64,000 bases of DNA. It comes from UBA11524 sp963642705 (lineage in GTDB: Bacteria > Bacillota > Clostridia > Christensenellales > Aristaeellaceae). The position numbers and the translations under genes were made by a program. The notes under the pieces are model-generated. The model made no database searches. It was not told the DNA's origin and saw only the letters and a list, made by a program, of their open reading frames with translations. Positions 42,711 through 51,020 of this stretch are shown piece by piece (position 1 is the stretch's first letter; every line of letters begins with the position of its first letter). The stretch covers positions 1 to 64,000 of the forward strand of contig CAVIHU010000010.1 of assembly GCA_963642705.1 (NCBI GenBank), written 5' to 3'.

Positions 42711-43428
42711 GGCTCTCCTCCATCTGTGCATCCGCATAGAGCGCGGAAATTTCCTCCGGCGTCAGCTCGCGCCACTGTCCGCACGGCAGCGATTCATCCA
42801 GCGCCAGCGAGCCGAAGGTTTCCCGATGCAGCGCAAGCACCTCGCGCCCGACTGCGCCGAACATCCGCTTTACCTGATGGAATTTGCCCTCGTGGATGGT
42901 GACGCGTGCGCGGTTGTCCGGCAGTGCCTCCAAAGCCGCGCTTTCCGCCTCGAAGTCGCTGAGCGAAAGTCCGGCGGCGAACGCGGCGATATCGCTTTTC
43001 GTGACCGGCGCGTCCAGCAGCGCGATGTATGTCTTGTTCACATGGCGCTGCGGCGCAAGCAGGCGGTGATTGAGCGTACCGTCCGTTGTCAGCAGCAGCA
43101 GCCCGGTCGTGTCCTTGTCCAGCCGTCCAACCGGCATACAGCCCAGCGTTCCGTATTCCGGCGGCAGAAGCGACATGACGGTCGGCTGCTTTTTATCGCG
43201 CGCGGCGGTCAGCAGTCCGGCAGGCTTGTTCAGCATCACATGGCGTGTCAGCCGCGTATCGAGCAGCGCACCGTCCATCGCCACCACATCGCCGTCTGAC
43301 ACCGGTGCACCGGGGTCGCGCTGAACGCATCCCTGCACGCTGATGCGTCCGGAGCGGATGAGCCGCTGCAGCTCCGAGCGGCTGCCCCTGCCGAGCGTCA
43401 CCAGCAGCCGGTCAAGCCGCAGCTTCAT
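42703..43428 (-). CDS. 16S rRNA pseudouridine synthase (RsuA/RluB family)
   Basis: A 241-residue pseudouridine synthase. The N-terminal S4 domain is MKLRLDRLLVTLGRGSRSELQRLIRSGRI. The catalytic core has MPVGRLDKDTTGLLLLTTDG with the nucleophilic Asp in RLDKDT. KTYIALL and IHEGKFHQVKRMF are also family motifs. RsuA-type proteins isomerise U516 of 16S rRNA. ATG 43428 follows AAGAGG. The gene overlaps its upstream neighbour by 17 bases. With the RsmC-like gene next door, it makes a small rRNA-modification unit. Confidence 0.92.
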   Translation of the reverse strand: MKLRLDRLLVTLGRGSRSELQRLIRSGRISVQGCVQRDPGAPVSDGDVVAMDGALLDTRLTRHVMLNKPAGLLTAARDKKQPTVMSLLPPEYGTLGCMPVGRLDKDTTGLLLLTTDGTLNHRLLAPQRHVNKTYIALLDAPVTKSDIAAFAAGLSLSDFEAESAALEALPDNRARVTIHEGKFHQVKRMFGAVGREVLALHRETFGSLALDESLPCGQWRELTPEEISALYADAQMEESHG

Positions 43429-44290
43429 GCTTTTCCTCTTCTTCCTGCACGCTGCGCAGATAAATTGCCGGAAGCAGCGCGCGCATCGGGTTGAAAAGCA
43501 GGAGCAGCACTGCCGATACGCCCGTTGCAATCAGCAGCCACATCGGCGGCATCAGCGCGGACAGACTCGGCACCTTCGTCAGGTCATTGAACCACGAGGT
43601 CGTGAACGATACCACCGATGTGCTGAAGGAAACCGTCAGCGCAATCAGGCACGCCACGAGCGGCAGAATGAACAGCAGACCGCACAGCCAGAGCAGAATC
43701 ACCCTGCCGCGGTGCCCCTTCAGGATTTTGCGTCCGCCGAGGGCATATGCATGGCGCGTGCCGCTGTGGAACATCACGCCGAAGAGCGGCAGCAGGAGCA
43801 TCAGCAGCGCCGTGAGCACATAGCGGTACACGCCGACCTCGAGGTTGCCGCCGCCGATATCCAGCACGATGGTCAGCAGCGTCATGATATCGAGGTTGCC
43901 GTCGAGACCGCCGTCCTTCGCGATAAGCGCCGCGATTGCCATCGTCAGGAACGGCAGCGCCCACAGCATCAGCAGAAGCAGCATCGCCAGCGAGCGCAGG
44001 AGCTTCCTGTCGTAATGCGCGACGGGCAGCATATGCACGCTTGCCATCGGTTCGCCGCCGAGGAAGCACTGCATTGCCTCCGCCTCGCTCTGCCGCATGG
44101 GCAGCGCCAGCAGGAGCATCATCAGCGGACAAAGCAGTGCCAGACAGGTCGTCTGAGAGGAAAGCAGAAACAGCAGCGGACACAGGCACATTGCCCATAC
44201 TGCGAGCGCCATGCCTTCAGCGCGGAGCAGGTCAACGGCGCGATGGCGATAAAGAGAAATGCTTTTATGCATCGTTTCACGGATGGTCAT
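43412..44290 (-). CDS. Multi-pass membrane protein, unknown function
   Basis: A 292-residue protein with about six hydrophobic segments, a long soluble loop (LGGEPMASVHMLPVAHYDRKLLR) and a charged tail (EEEEKHEAAA). I recognise no family. Start choice: AAGGAGT on the minus strand is about 12 bases before ATG 44290. The upstream in-frame ATG 44320 has no site. It heads the operon that continues with rsuA, rsmC-like, patB-like and Nudix genes, all overlapping, from the promoter at 44332-44360. Confidence 0.7.
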   Translation of the reverse strand: MTIRETMHKSISLYRHRAVDLLRAEGMALAVWAMCLCPLLFLLSSQTTCLALLCPLMMLLLALPMRQSEAEAMQCFLGGEPMASVHMLPVAHYDRKLLRSLAMLLLLMLWALPFLTMAIAALIAKDGGLDGNLDIMTLLTIVLDIGGGNLEVGVYRYVLTALLMLLLPLFGVMFHSGTRHAYALGGRKILKGHRGRVILLWLCGLLFILPLVACLIALTVSFSTSVVSFTTSWFNDLTKVPSLSALMPPMWLLIATGVSAVLLLLFNPMRALLPAIYLRSVQEEEEKHEAAA

Positions 44291-44331
44291 CGATTGGTTC
44301 AACTCCTTAATATGGTTCATGCATCATGCTT

Positions 44332-44360
44332 ATTATACAGAATTTTGGCTGCCATTGCAA
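44332..44360 (-). promoter_or_regulatory. Promoter of the membrane protein-rsuA-rsmC-patB-Nudix operon
   Basis: Minus strand TTGCAA (44360-44355), 17-base spacer, perfect TATAAT (44337-44332). Confidence 0.75.
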
Positions 44361-44572
44361 ATGCTTTTGAGAAAATGGCGCGGATTTCCGGTAATTCTCA
44401 GATTTATTGAATACGCGGTTTATGTTCACTGCCGTGATGGCGGAAATTTCGCGCCTGCGGGCATGACCAAAGGGCAAGAAAACGGATGAAGTCCGCCATC
44501 TCTCTTTGGAAACCTTCGTGCGTGCAATCTTCTTTCCCATAGTAGGTTTGTCATCCAACTCTCATAAGGCTT

Positions 44573-44949
44573 GCTCCAATCACCCATGAAAGAGAAACCA
44601 AGTATGATGCCGAAGGGGACAAGGGGGCGAGCGGAAAGCCCCCTTGATAGCTTGTCTCCAATCACCCATGAAAGAGAAACCAAGTATGATGCCGAAGGGG
44701 ACAAGGGGGCGAGCGGAAAGCCCCCTTGATAGCTTGTCTCCAATCACCCATGAAAGAGAAACCAAGTATGATGCCGAAGGGGACAAGGGGGCGAGCGGAA
44801 AGCCCCCTTGATAGCTTGTCTCCAATCACCCATGAAAGAGAAACCAAGTATGATGCCGAAGGGGACAAGGGGGCGAGCGGAAAGCCCCCTTGATAGCTTG
44901 TCTCCAATCACCCATGAAAGAGAAACCAAGTATGATGCCGAAGGGGACA
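44573..44949. repeat. Tandem array of an 82-bp unit, about 4.6 copies
   Basis: CACCCATGAAAGAGAAACC recurs at 44581, 44663, 44745, 44827 and 44909, exactly 82 bases apart and essentially identical. Each unit includes GGGGGCGAGCGGAAAGCCCCC, a hairpin. The array lies just before the tRNA promoter and contains no gene. The open frames through it are repeat artefacts. Confidence 0.92.
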
Positions 44950-44989
44950 AAAATCGAACGAAGTCCTCGAAAAAATCCTGCAATGGGTA

Positions 44990-45018
44990 TTGACAGACGA
45001 CTGAATCTGTGTTATGAT
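44990..45018 (+). promoter_or_regulatory. Promoter of the tRNA cluster
   Basis: Perfect TTGACA (44990-44995), 17-base spacer, TATGAT (45013-45018), about 100 bases before the first tRNA. Confidence 0.8.
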
Positions 45019-45118
45019 AACAAAGTCGCCGCGGTTCGCATGAACAGCACCGCACAGACACCATTTGGCGATGGTGTGCAAAGGTCGAAGCAATCGCTTC
45101 GTCATGGGTGCAGGGCTT

Positions 45119-45194
45119 GGGAGCATAGCTCAGCTGGGAGAGCATCTGCCTTACAAGCAGAGGGTCACAGGTTCGAGCCCTGTTGTTCCCACCA
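45119..45194 (+). tRNA. tRNA-Val (UAC)
   Basis: GGGAGCA acceptor pairs with TGTTCCC. The anticodon loop is CTTACAA (anticodon TAC) on a TCTGC/GCAGA stem, and the T-loop is GGTTCGAGCC. CCA is encoded. Confidence 0.96.
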
Positions 45195-45228
45195 TCCTTC
45201 TTTTGAGGAAACGCGGAAGCACCGAAAT

Positions 45229-45306
45229 GGCCCGGTAGTTCAGTTGGTTTAGAATGCCAGCCTGTCACGCTGGAGGTCGAGGGTTCGAGCCCCTTCCGGG
45301 TCGCCA
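45229..45306 (+). tRNA. tRNA-Asp (GUC)
   Basis: GGCCCGG acceptor pairs with CCGGGTC. The anticodon loop is CTGTCAC (anticodon GTC) on CCAGC/GCTGG. CCA is encoded. Confidence 0.96.
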
Positions 45307-45311
45307 TATTT

Positions 45312-45384
45312 GCCTTGGTAGCTCAGTCGGTAGAGCAGCAGACTGAAAATCTGCGTGTCGGTGGTTCGATTCCGCCCCAAGGCA
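45312..45384 (+). tRNA. tRNA-Phe (GAA)
   Basis: GCCTTGG acceptor pairs with CCAAGGC. The anticodon loop is CTGAAAA (anticodon GAA) on GCAGA/TCTGC. The discriminator is A and CCA is not encoded. Confidence 0.95.
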
Positions 45385-45394
45385 CATAACATAT

Positions 45395-45470
45395 GCGGTA
45401 GTAGCTCAGTTGGTAGAGCGCCACCTTGCCAAGGTGGAGGTCGCGGGTCCGAGCCCCGTCTACCGCTCCA
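45395..45470 (+). tRNA. tRNA-Gly (GCC)
   Basis: GCGGTAG acceptor pairs with CTACCGC. The anticodon loop is TTGCCAA (anticodon GCC) on CCACC/GGTGG. The discriminator is T and CCA is encoded. Confidence 0.96.
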
Positions 45471-45481
45471 TTTCATATGAT

Positions 45482-45553
45482 GGTGCCATAGCCAAGTGGT
45501 AAGGCAAAGGTCTGCAAAACCTTCATTCTCCAGTTCAAATCTGGATGGCACCT
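45482..45553 (+). tRNA. tRNA-Cys (GCA)
   Basis: GGTGCCA acceptor pairs with TGGCACC. The anticodon loop is CTGCAAA (anticodon GCA) on AAGGT/ACCTT. The discriminator is T and CCA is not encoded. Confidence 0.95.
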
Positions 45554-45561
45554 CTTCAAGG

Positions 45562-45590
45562 CTGTCTCGCATGAGGCGGTCTTTTTTATT
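45562..45590 (+). terminator. Terminator of the tRNA cluster
   Basis: CTGTCTC / GAGGCGG stem (G-U pairs) with a GCAT loop, then CTTTTTTATT. Confidence 0.7.
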
Positions 45591-45663
45591 ATCCCAGATA
45601 AAAAACGGCACGCCATCGCAGGACGGTGTGCGCTTCTCCGGCGGCGTGCTGATGGATAGCCGG

Positions 45664-46710
45664 TTACTGGAACAGCGCCGGCAGGATGTGGAACATGTAC
45701 ACGTAAACCGCGGCGAGGGTGTGCGTGCCGCCGAACATCATCGAGCAGCTTGTGTTCCTGCCGAGGATGAAGAAATCGGTATAGGACAGCAGGGATTCCA
45801 TCTGGGCTGTGGAAATACTGAATGCCTCATCGTCCGTTCCGGTGGCAAAATACAGGCGGAAATCGTTGCGCCCGAAGCCCTGCGTCAGAATCGCCTCATA
45901 CAGCGCCTGCGAGGAAAGCTCGCTGTCGCGGATACCCGTGATGCCGCCCTCGCCGTCATCCCATGAGGCCTCGCTGATGGGCAGAAACCAGCGGAAGGCG
46001 TCCATGCGCTGCGCAAGGACGTACCAGACGGCTGTTCCGCCGAGCGAGAAGCCGGCAACCGCACGGTGGTCGCGCGAGGCAAGCAGTCCGGCAGCATCGG
46101 CGGATTCGGCATACGTGTGGTACTGACCTTCAACCGCAGGCACGATGTCCTCGACCAGCTCGCGCGGGAAGGTCGCCGTGACCTTGACCTGCTCAAACAG
46201 CGGCATGTGGGAAATCCGCTCGTCATCCGGCGGATAGTACGTCGGCGCAACGACAATCAGCGGCTCAAGCCTGCCAAGCGCGATCATGTTATCCAGCAGA
46301 CACTGGAAGGAGGTCGCCTTCTCGGTTGAGATGTAGTTTTTCGGCGAACCGCCCGATGCGTGCAGGAGGTACAGGATGTTGTACTGCCTGTCGGGATGCT
46401 CGTCGTATTCCGCGGGCAGGTAGATGTAGACGTACTTCGTCTGCGGATCATCGTCCGTCGTGGTGTAACGGATGCGCTCGACGCGTCCTGCCTGCTCGCA
46501 GGGCTGCAGGTAGCTGTCCGGCAGGTCGTCGGCGGTAAAGGCGGACTCGGTCAGCGTTCCCTGCCAGTCAGGCGGTGATGCCGCGAAATCGGTGTCGGTT
46601 GCGATCGCATCGTCAGGCAGACTGGCGGCGGGCGTCTCCTCCGCAAAGACCAGGAGCGGAATGAAGAGCAGAACGAGAAGAAGAGAGATCAGGCGTGTGC
46701 GGTCAGGCAT
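45664..46710 (-). CDS. Secreted alpha/beta-hydrolase, esterase D/feruloyl-esterase type
   Basis: A 348-residue exported esterase. A signal peptide (RLISLLLVLLFIPLLVFA) is followed by a PF00756-type fold. Features: YVYIYLPAEYDEHPDRQYNILYLLHASGG (oxyanion region), the nucleophile elbow AVAGFSLGGTAVWY (GxSxG) and the late GGTHTLAAVYVYMF with the catalytic His. Such enzymes remove feruloyl or acetyl groups from plant xylan. ATG 46710 overlaps the last eight bases of the sensor-kinase gene, an odd pairing of kinase and hydrolase in one transcript. The divergent glycosidase/transport genes support a polysaccharide role. Confidence 0.85.
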   Translation of the reverse strand: MPDRTRLISLLLVLLFIPLLVFAEETPAASLPDDAIATDTDFAASPPDWQGTLTESAFTADDLPDSYLQPCEQAGRVERIRYTTTDDDPQTKYVYIYLPAEYDEHPDRQYNILYLLHASGGSPKNYISTEKATSFQCLLDNMIALGRLEPLIVVAPTYYPPDDERISHMPLFEQVKVTATFPRELVEDIVPAVEGQYHTYAESADAAGLLASRDHRAVAGFSLGGTAVWYVLAQRMDAFRWFLPISEASWDDGEGGITGIRDSELSSQALYEAILTQGFGRNDFRLYFATGTDDEAFSISTAQMESLLSYTDFFILGRNTSCSMMFGGTHTLAAVYVYMFHILPALFQ

Positions 46711-48538
46711 GTTGTCCTCCGTCATGGGGGATTCGAGCTGAATCGCCCTTGGGGGTGCAGGGCATCGAAAGGACGACGACAGCGCCGTCATCGTTGCGGA
46801 TGGAGATGTGCATGGCGCCCTTGCTGTAGTAGTACAGGCGCAGGCAGGTGTTGAACAGCCCGATGTGACCCGTGTTCATGTCGGCGCCGTTGGGCTGGCT
46901 GCTGATTTCGGGGATGCGCCTGTTCAGGCTTTCCAGCACGTCCGGCGCGAAGCCGACGCCGTTGTCGCGGATTTCCAGATGCAGCATGTTCTCCTCGATG
47001 CGTCCGGTGACCGACAGGCGGCGCAGCGTGTTGCTGCCGTTGAAGCCGTGGATGAGCGCGTTCTCGACGATGGGCTGGAGCGTCAGCTTAGGCAGCGTCA
47101 GGGAGTACATATCCTCCGGCACATCGATGGTGTACTCAAGGTTGTCCTCGTAGCGCGCCTTGGAGAGCAGCAGGTAGTTGCGCACATGCTCGATTTCCTC
47201 GCCGAGCGTCGCGGACTGGGAGCGCGTGTCGGTGGAATACCGAAGCATCTGCGCGAACTGGTCGCAGATTTCGATGATTTCAAAGCTGCCGGTTTCCATT
47301 GCCTTCGCGCTGATGATGTTGAGCGTATTATAGATGAAGTGCGGGTTCACCTGCGTCTGCAGGGCGCTCAGCCGCGCCGACAGGGCGCCGGAGCGGAGCG
47401 TTATCTCGTTTGCGGTGCTCTCGCGCAGGCGGAGCATCATGGCGTTGAATGCCTGCTCGAGCTCGTAGATCTCCCTGTCGCGGCGATTGACGACGACGGT
47501 GCTCAGGTTCTGCGTGATGGAGGGGTCAACGCTCAGCGCACTGTCGGCAGGAAGCTGGCGAACCTTCTTTGTCAGGCGGCGGATGGACGAGGTCAGCTCG
47601 AAGGAAACCAGCGTAATCAGCACGGCGGCAGGCAACAGAATGTATAAGGCATAGCGCTGCATATCCTTCGTGATGAATATTTGCTTCTGCAGGTCGATGC
47701 TGGCATCCTGCGCGATGTACAGATGGAGCGAAAGCTCGTCAATGTGCGTATAGAGCGTGCTGTAGCTCTGACCCGTCTCCTCGATGTCGATGATGGTGTA
47801 CACGCCCTCCTCAATGGTTTCGGGCCATGCGATGACGTCGTCCGTGCTGGTGAAGAGGGCTGTACCGTCATCGAAAATCGCCTGGACAATGACGGCCTGA
47901 TCGTCGATGAAACTCATGATGCGCTCCAAATCGGCGTATTCCTTGCTGACTTCAAGATACCCGATGGGGGTGCCGTGATAGAGCACCTGCTGGACGACGC
48001 CGTACACATGCACATTTTCGCGCGGGGAGAACGGGTCGTCATGAGGCGCGAGAATGACGGCGGTCAGCGTGTTGTCGGCGGCGGACAGGTAGCTCAGGCT
48101 GTTGATGATGCTTTTTGCGAAATCGGAGCCGCTGAAGATGGCGCTGTCCTTATCGGCACGGCTGGTGATGAAGAGCCCGTCGCGCGTGTAGAACGTGACG
48201 CGGTAGTAATTATCGACCATCGGCGACTGGTACAGCAGCTGAAGCGCCTTCTGCGCCGCGGCAAGACCGACCTTGTTGTCATCGCTGTCGTCGCGCACCA
48301 TCTGCTTGAGGGAGGAAAGGAAGCTGGGTGTGCCGACGAGCGTGTCAAGCGTCAGCTCCATCATTTCAATGTCCTGTGACAGGTCGCGCTCGATGAGTTC
48401 TGCCATGTTGGAAAAGCGCGCCTTCGTGAAGGACATGGCGCCGTTAATAGAGGAAGTGGCTGCGTAGGAGCTGAAAATCAGCAGCGCGGCGAGAATGGTC
48501 GCCGTGAAAATGATGGTCATCTTGATGCTCAGCTTCAT
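46703..48538 (-). CDS. YesM-type sensor histidine kinase
   Basis: A 611-residue two-helix membrane kinase. TM1 is at residues 8-27 (MTIIFTATILAALLIFSSYA). A large extracellular sensing domain of about 290 residues follows, then TM2 (YALYILLPAAVLITLVSF) and HAMP. The His_kinase domain (PF06580) has LQTQVNPHFIYNTLNIISAKA with the phospho-His. The ATPase domain has PIVENALIHGF and IRDNGVGF. Kinases of this type control carbohydrate loci with an AraC-type response regulator, but none is present in the window. ATG 48538 follows AAAGGACGG. A TATAAT-like box is at 48596-48591 on the minus strand. Confidence 0.92.
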   Translation of the reverse strand: MKLSIKMTIIFTATILAALLIFSSYAATSSINGAMSFTKARFSNMAELIERDLSQDIEMMELTLDTLVGTPSFLSSLKQMVRDDSDDNKVGLAAAQKALQLLYQSPMVDNYYRVTFYTRDGLFITSRADKDSAIFSGSDFAKSIINSLSYLSAADNTLTAVILAPHDDPFSPRENVHVYGVVQQVLYHGTPIGYLEVSKEYADLERIMSFIDDQAVIVQAIFDDGTALFTSTDDVIAWPETIEEGVYTIIDIEETGQSYSTLYTHIDELSLHLYIAQDASIDLQKQIFITKDMQRYALYILLPAAVLITLVSFELTSSIRRLTKKVRQLPADSALSVDPSITQNLSTVVVNRRDREIYELEQAFNAMMLRLRESTANEITLRSGALSARLSALQTQVNPHFIYNTLNIISAKAMETGSFEIIEICDQFAQMLRYSTDTRSQSATLGEEIEHVRNYLLLSKARYEDNLEYTIDVPEDMYSLTLPKLTLQPIVENALIHGFNGSNTLRRLSVTGRIEENMLHLEIRDNGVGFAPDVLESLNRRIPEISSQPNGADMNTGHIGLFNTCLRLYYYSKGAMHISIRNDDGAVVVLSMPCTPKGDSARIPHDGGQHA

Positions 48539-48734
48539 GAGGCGTGTTTCCGTCCTTTCAAAAAGGGTGAGAGAGGGGATGCTTACGAAAATTATAGCAT
48601 AATGGAAGGCTTCAGAGGAAGAAAGGGGGAGAAAAAAACGGCATAGTGAACGATATTCCAGATGGTTGTGCCGGATTTTCATAGTTGTGCCCGGTATGTT
48701 GTTTTTTTGCCATGAGGCGTTTTAAATCTTATCG

Positions 48735-48756
48735 CTCGATTTTTTTCGCAATCGAG
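48735..48756. promoter_or_regulatory. Inverted repeat upstream of the sugar-uptake locus
   Basis: CTCGAT (48735-48740) and ATCGAG (48751-48756) flank a 10-base T-rich centre and directly precede a TACAAT -10-like box. This is a plausible operator/promoter for the CBM9-ABC-GH3 genes. The -35 is not recognisable. The rest of 48539-48827 holds nothing else I can assign. Confidence 0.45.
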
Positions 48757-48827
48757 TACAATAGCATTGAAAAGAATGCGGTGGAACATCATAAGGCTCC
48801 CCGCAGAAGAGAAGGAGGATACCCACA

Positions 48828-49646
48828 ATGAAAAAAATGATGACCTTGCTTCTGTCTCTGGTGCTTATGCTGAGCCTGACTGTGCCCGCATTGGCATACA
48901 ACGACAGCGTGAACCTCGAAGCCCCGAAGGCGAAGGACGTCGTGATTGACGGCGACCTCTCCGACTGGGACACGACCCGCTGCGTGAAGATCAACACCGA
49001 TGGCCAGATCACCGACCAGATCGAACACTGGGACGGCGAGGCGGACTGCTCTGTTGAAGTCTATGCGATGTGGGATGAGGAAAACCTCTACATTGCCATG
49101 AAGATTCTCGACGACACGCCCCTGGTTTACCGCGAAGGCTTCCCGCTCGATGAGCTCGACGCCGTGATCATGTTCCTGAGCACGAACCCCGATGCTGACG
49201 CGTCCCGCACCGCCTACGAGGCGACCGACTGGCGCATCGTCCTGTCCGCGGACTCCTTCAACAACAGCTACGATTTCTTCACCTACGTTGACCGCGACAT
49301 GGTGGCGGATAACAAGGGCTGGGAGACGGCGGGCGAATACGGCGACGAGCTGGTGTTCGACGACTACGAGGCGGCCATCGTGAAGATCGACGGCGGCATC
49401 GTCTGGGAGAGCAAGCTGCCTCTGCACAACCTTGCCAATGACGACATCGCTCAGCTGACGCCTGCTGCCGGCATGAAGCTCGGCTTCGACTTCTCCATTC
49501 TCGACGTTGACCTGCCATGCCCCGGCATCCACAGCCTGCGTATGCAGCTCACCGCTGAGCTGACCGGCAAGGATCGCAAGCCCACCATGCACAATGTCGA
49601 CGAGAACCCCAGCCTGTGGGGCACGCTGACCCTTGTGGAGGAATAA
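48828..49646 (+). CDS. Exported CBM9/DOMON-like carbohydrate-binding protein
   Basis: A 272-residue secreted protein. A signal peptide (MKKMMTLLLSLVLMLSLTVPALA) precedes a single domain resembling family 9 carbohydrate-binding modules. The family pattern is present: VVIDGDLSDWDTTR near the start, then VYAMWDEENLYIAMKILDDTP, and later WRIVLSAD and PSLWGTLTLVEE at the end. It may help capture sugars for the adjacent ABC transporter or dock enzymes. GAAGGAGG precedes ATG 48828. The binding-protein gene follows after six bases, so it is the first gene of the locus. Confidence 0.8.
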   Translation: MKKMMTLLLSLVLMLSLTVPALAYNDSVNLEAPKAKDVVIDGDLSDWDTTRCVKINTDGQITDQIEHWDGEADCSVEVYAMWDEENLYIAMKILDDTPLVYREGFPLDELDAVIMFLSTNPDADASRTAYEATDWRIVLSADSFNNSYDFFTYVDRDMVADNKGWETAGEYGDELVFDDYEAAIVKIDGGIVWESKLPLHNLANDDIAQLTPAAGMKLGFDFSILDVDLPCPGIHSLRMQLTAELTGKDRKPTMHNVDENPSLWGTLTLVEE

Positions 49647-49652
49647 GACAAG

Positions 49653-51020
49653 ATGAAGCTGAAGAGAATCGGTGCGATGCTGCTGACCGGCGTGCTGGCG
49701 CTGACCGCACTGACCGGCACCGCATTTGCCGCAAAGCGCGAGAAGAAGAGCGCGGATGACATGGATCTCGCTGCGATCATTGAAGACACCACGGCGAAGG
49801 GCACCGTCAACGTCTACCACTGGTGGACGGCCGGCGGCGAGAAGGATGCCATCGAGAGCGTGGTTGACGGGTTCTCCAATGTGTTCACCAGCATCAAGGC
49901 AAAGTCGAACGCCATCCCCGGCGGTGCAGGCGGCGCCATGGTGATGAAGGTCAAGGTGCTCCAGCAGGCCGGCAAGAGCCCGGAAACGTTCCAGGCGCAT
50001 CCCGGTCAGGAGATCGAGCCTTACCTGTCCTCCAACCTGCTGCTGAACCTGAATCAGGTCTGGGACTATGCGAAGCTGTCGGAGCGGGCGCTGCCCGGCA
50101 TCGAGGCGCTGTGCACCGCGTCTGACGGCAACAAGTACATTGTCCCGATCGGCATCCACAAGACCAACGTCATTTTCTACAATATCCACGTGTTCGAGAA
50201 GTACGGTGTCGAAATTCCGGATCACGAGAACATCACGTGGGACGAGTTCTGGTCCATCTGCGAACAGCTCGCGGCGGTCATGCCTGACGGCGAGTATCCG
50301 CTGGATCTGGGCGACCGCAAGGGCTGGCCGGCTTGCCAGGTGTTCGAGGATATCATGATCGGAACCGACCCGCAGCTCTATGAGGACTTCATCAACGGCA
50401 TCTACGACGTTGAAAAGGTGACCGAGGTGCTTTCCACCTACGCCCGCCTGATGGATTACGTCGCGCCCGACCATTCCAGCCGCGATTGGTATGAAACCTC
50501 CGGTCAGGTCGTTGCAGGCACCTATGCCATGCAGATCATGGGCGCCTGGATGCAGCCGCTGATGACCAGCATGGGTCAGGTTTACGGCGAGGACTACGGC
50601 GTGTTCACCTTCCCCGGTACAGACGGCTGGTTCGGCATGAACGTTGACGGCTTCGTCGTATCCAATGACTCCGCGGACGTCGAGGGCGGCGTGCGCTGGG
50701 CGTACAACGTGTCCACGCCGGCTGTGCAGGTCGCGTTCTCCCAGCTCAAGGAGTCCATCTCCCCCTACAATGACACCTCGGACGACGTTTACTGCGAGCT
50801 GACCCTCAAGTTCAAGAACGAGCTGACAGCTGAGACGACGAAGGTTTATCCCAGCTTCACCCACGGCACGGCGCTGCCCTGGAGCGCATCCACGAGCCTG
50901 CAGACGCAGATTCAGGAATTCGCCACCTCGACAGACCATGACGCGGCATATTTCGCAAACAAGATTGTCAACATCCTCAAGGAAGCAGGCGTGAAAGGAG
51001 ACTGGAACATTGTTGATTAA
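49653..51020 (+). CDS. ABC transporter extracellular sugar-binding protein
   Basis: A 455-residue family 1 solute-binding protein. After the signal peptide (RIGAMLLTGVLALTALTGTAFA) comes GTVNVYHWWTAGGEKDAIESVVDGFSN, the typical N-lobe opening. NVIFYNIHVFEKYGVEIPDHENITWDEFW and a Trp-rich C-lobe (SGQVVAGTYAMQIMGAWMQ) follow. It has no lipobox Cys, whereas binding proteins of single-membrane bacteria are normally lipoproteins. GTGGAGG precedes ATG 49653. The GH3 gene overlaps its end by 11 bases. Confidence 0.9.
   Translation: MKLKRIGAMLLTGVLALTALTGTAFAAKREKKSADDMDLAAIIEDTTAKGTVNVYHWWTAGGEKDAIESVVDGFSNVFTSIKAKSNAIPGGAGGAMVMKVKVLQQAGKSPETFQAHPGQEIEPYLSSNLLLNLNQVWDYAKLSERALPGIEALCTASDGNKYIVPIGIHKTNVIFYNIHVFEKYGVEIPDHENITWDEFWSICEQLAAVMPDGEYPLDLGDRKGWPACQVFEDIMIGTDPQLYEDFINGIYDVEKVTEVLSTYARLMDYVAPDHSSRDWYETSGQVVAGTYAMQIMGAWMQPLMTSMGQVYGEDYGVFTFPGTDGWFGMNVDGFVVSNDSADVEGGVRWAYNVSTPAVQVAFSQLKESISPYNDTSDDVYCELTLKFKNELTAETTKVYPSFTHGTALPWSASTSLQTQIQEFATSTDHDAAYFANKIVNILKEAGVKGDWNIVD

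Noticed and set aside
44744..45307. Open frame of 187 codons and several 81-codon frames across the 82-bp array and tRNAs
   Set aside because: These are translations of the repeat and of tRNA genes on the opposite strand; no start signals.
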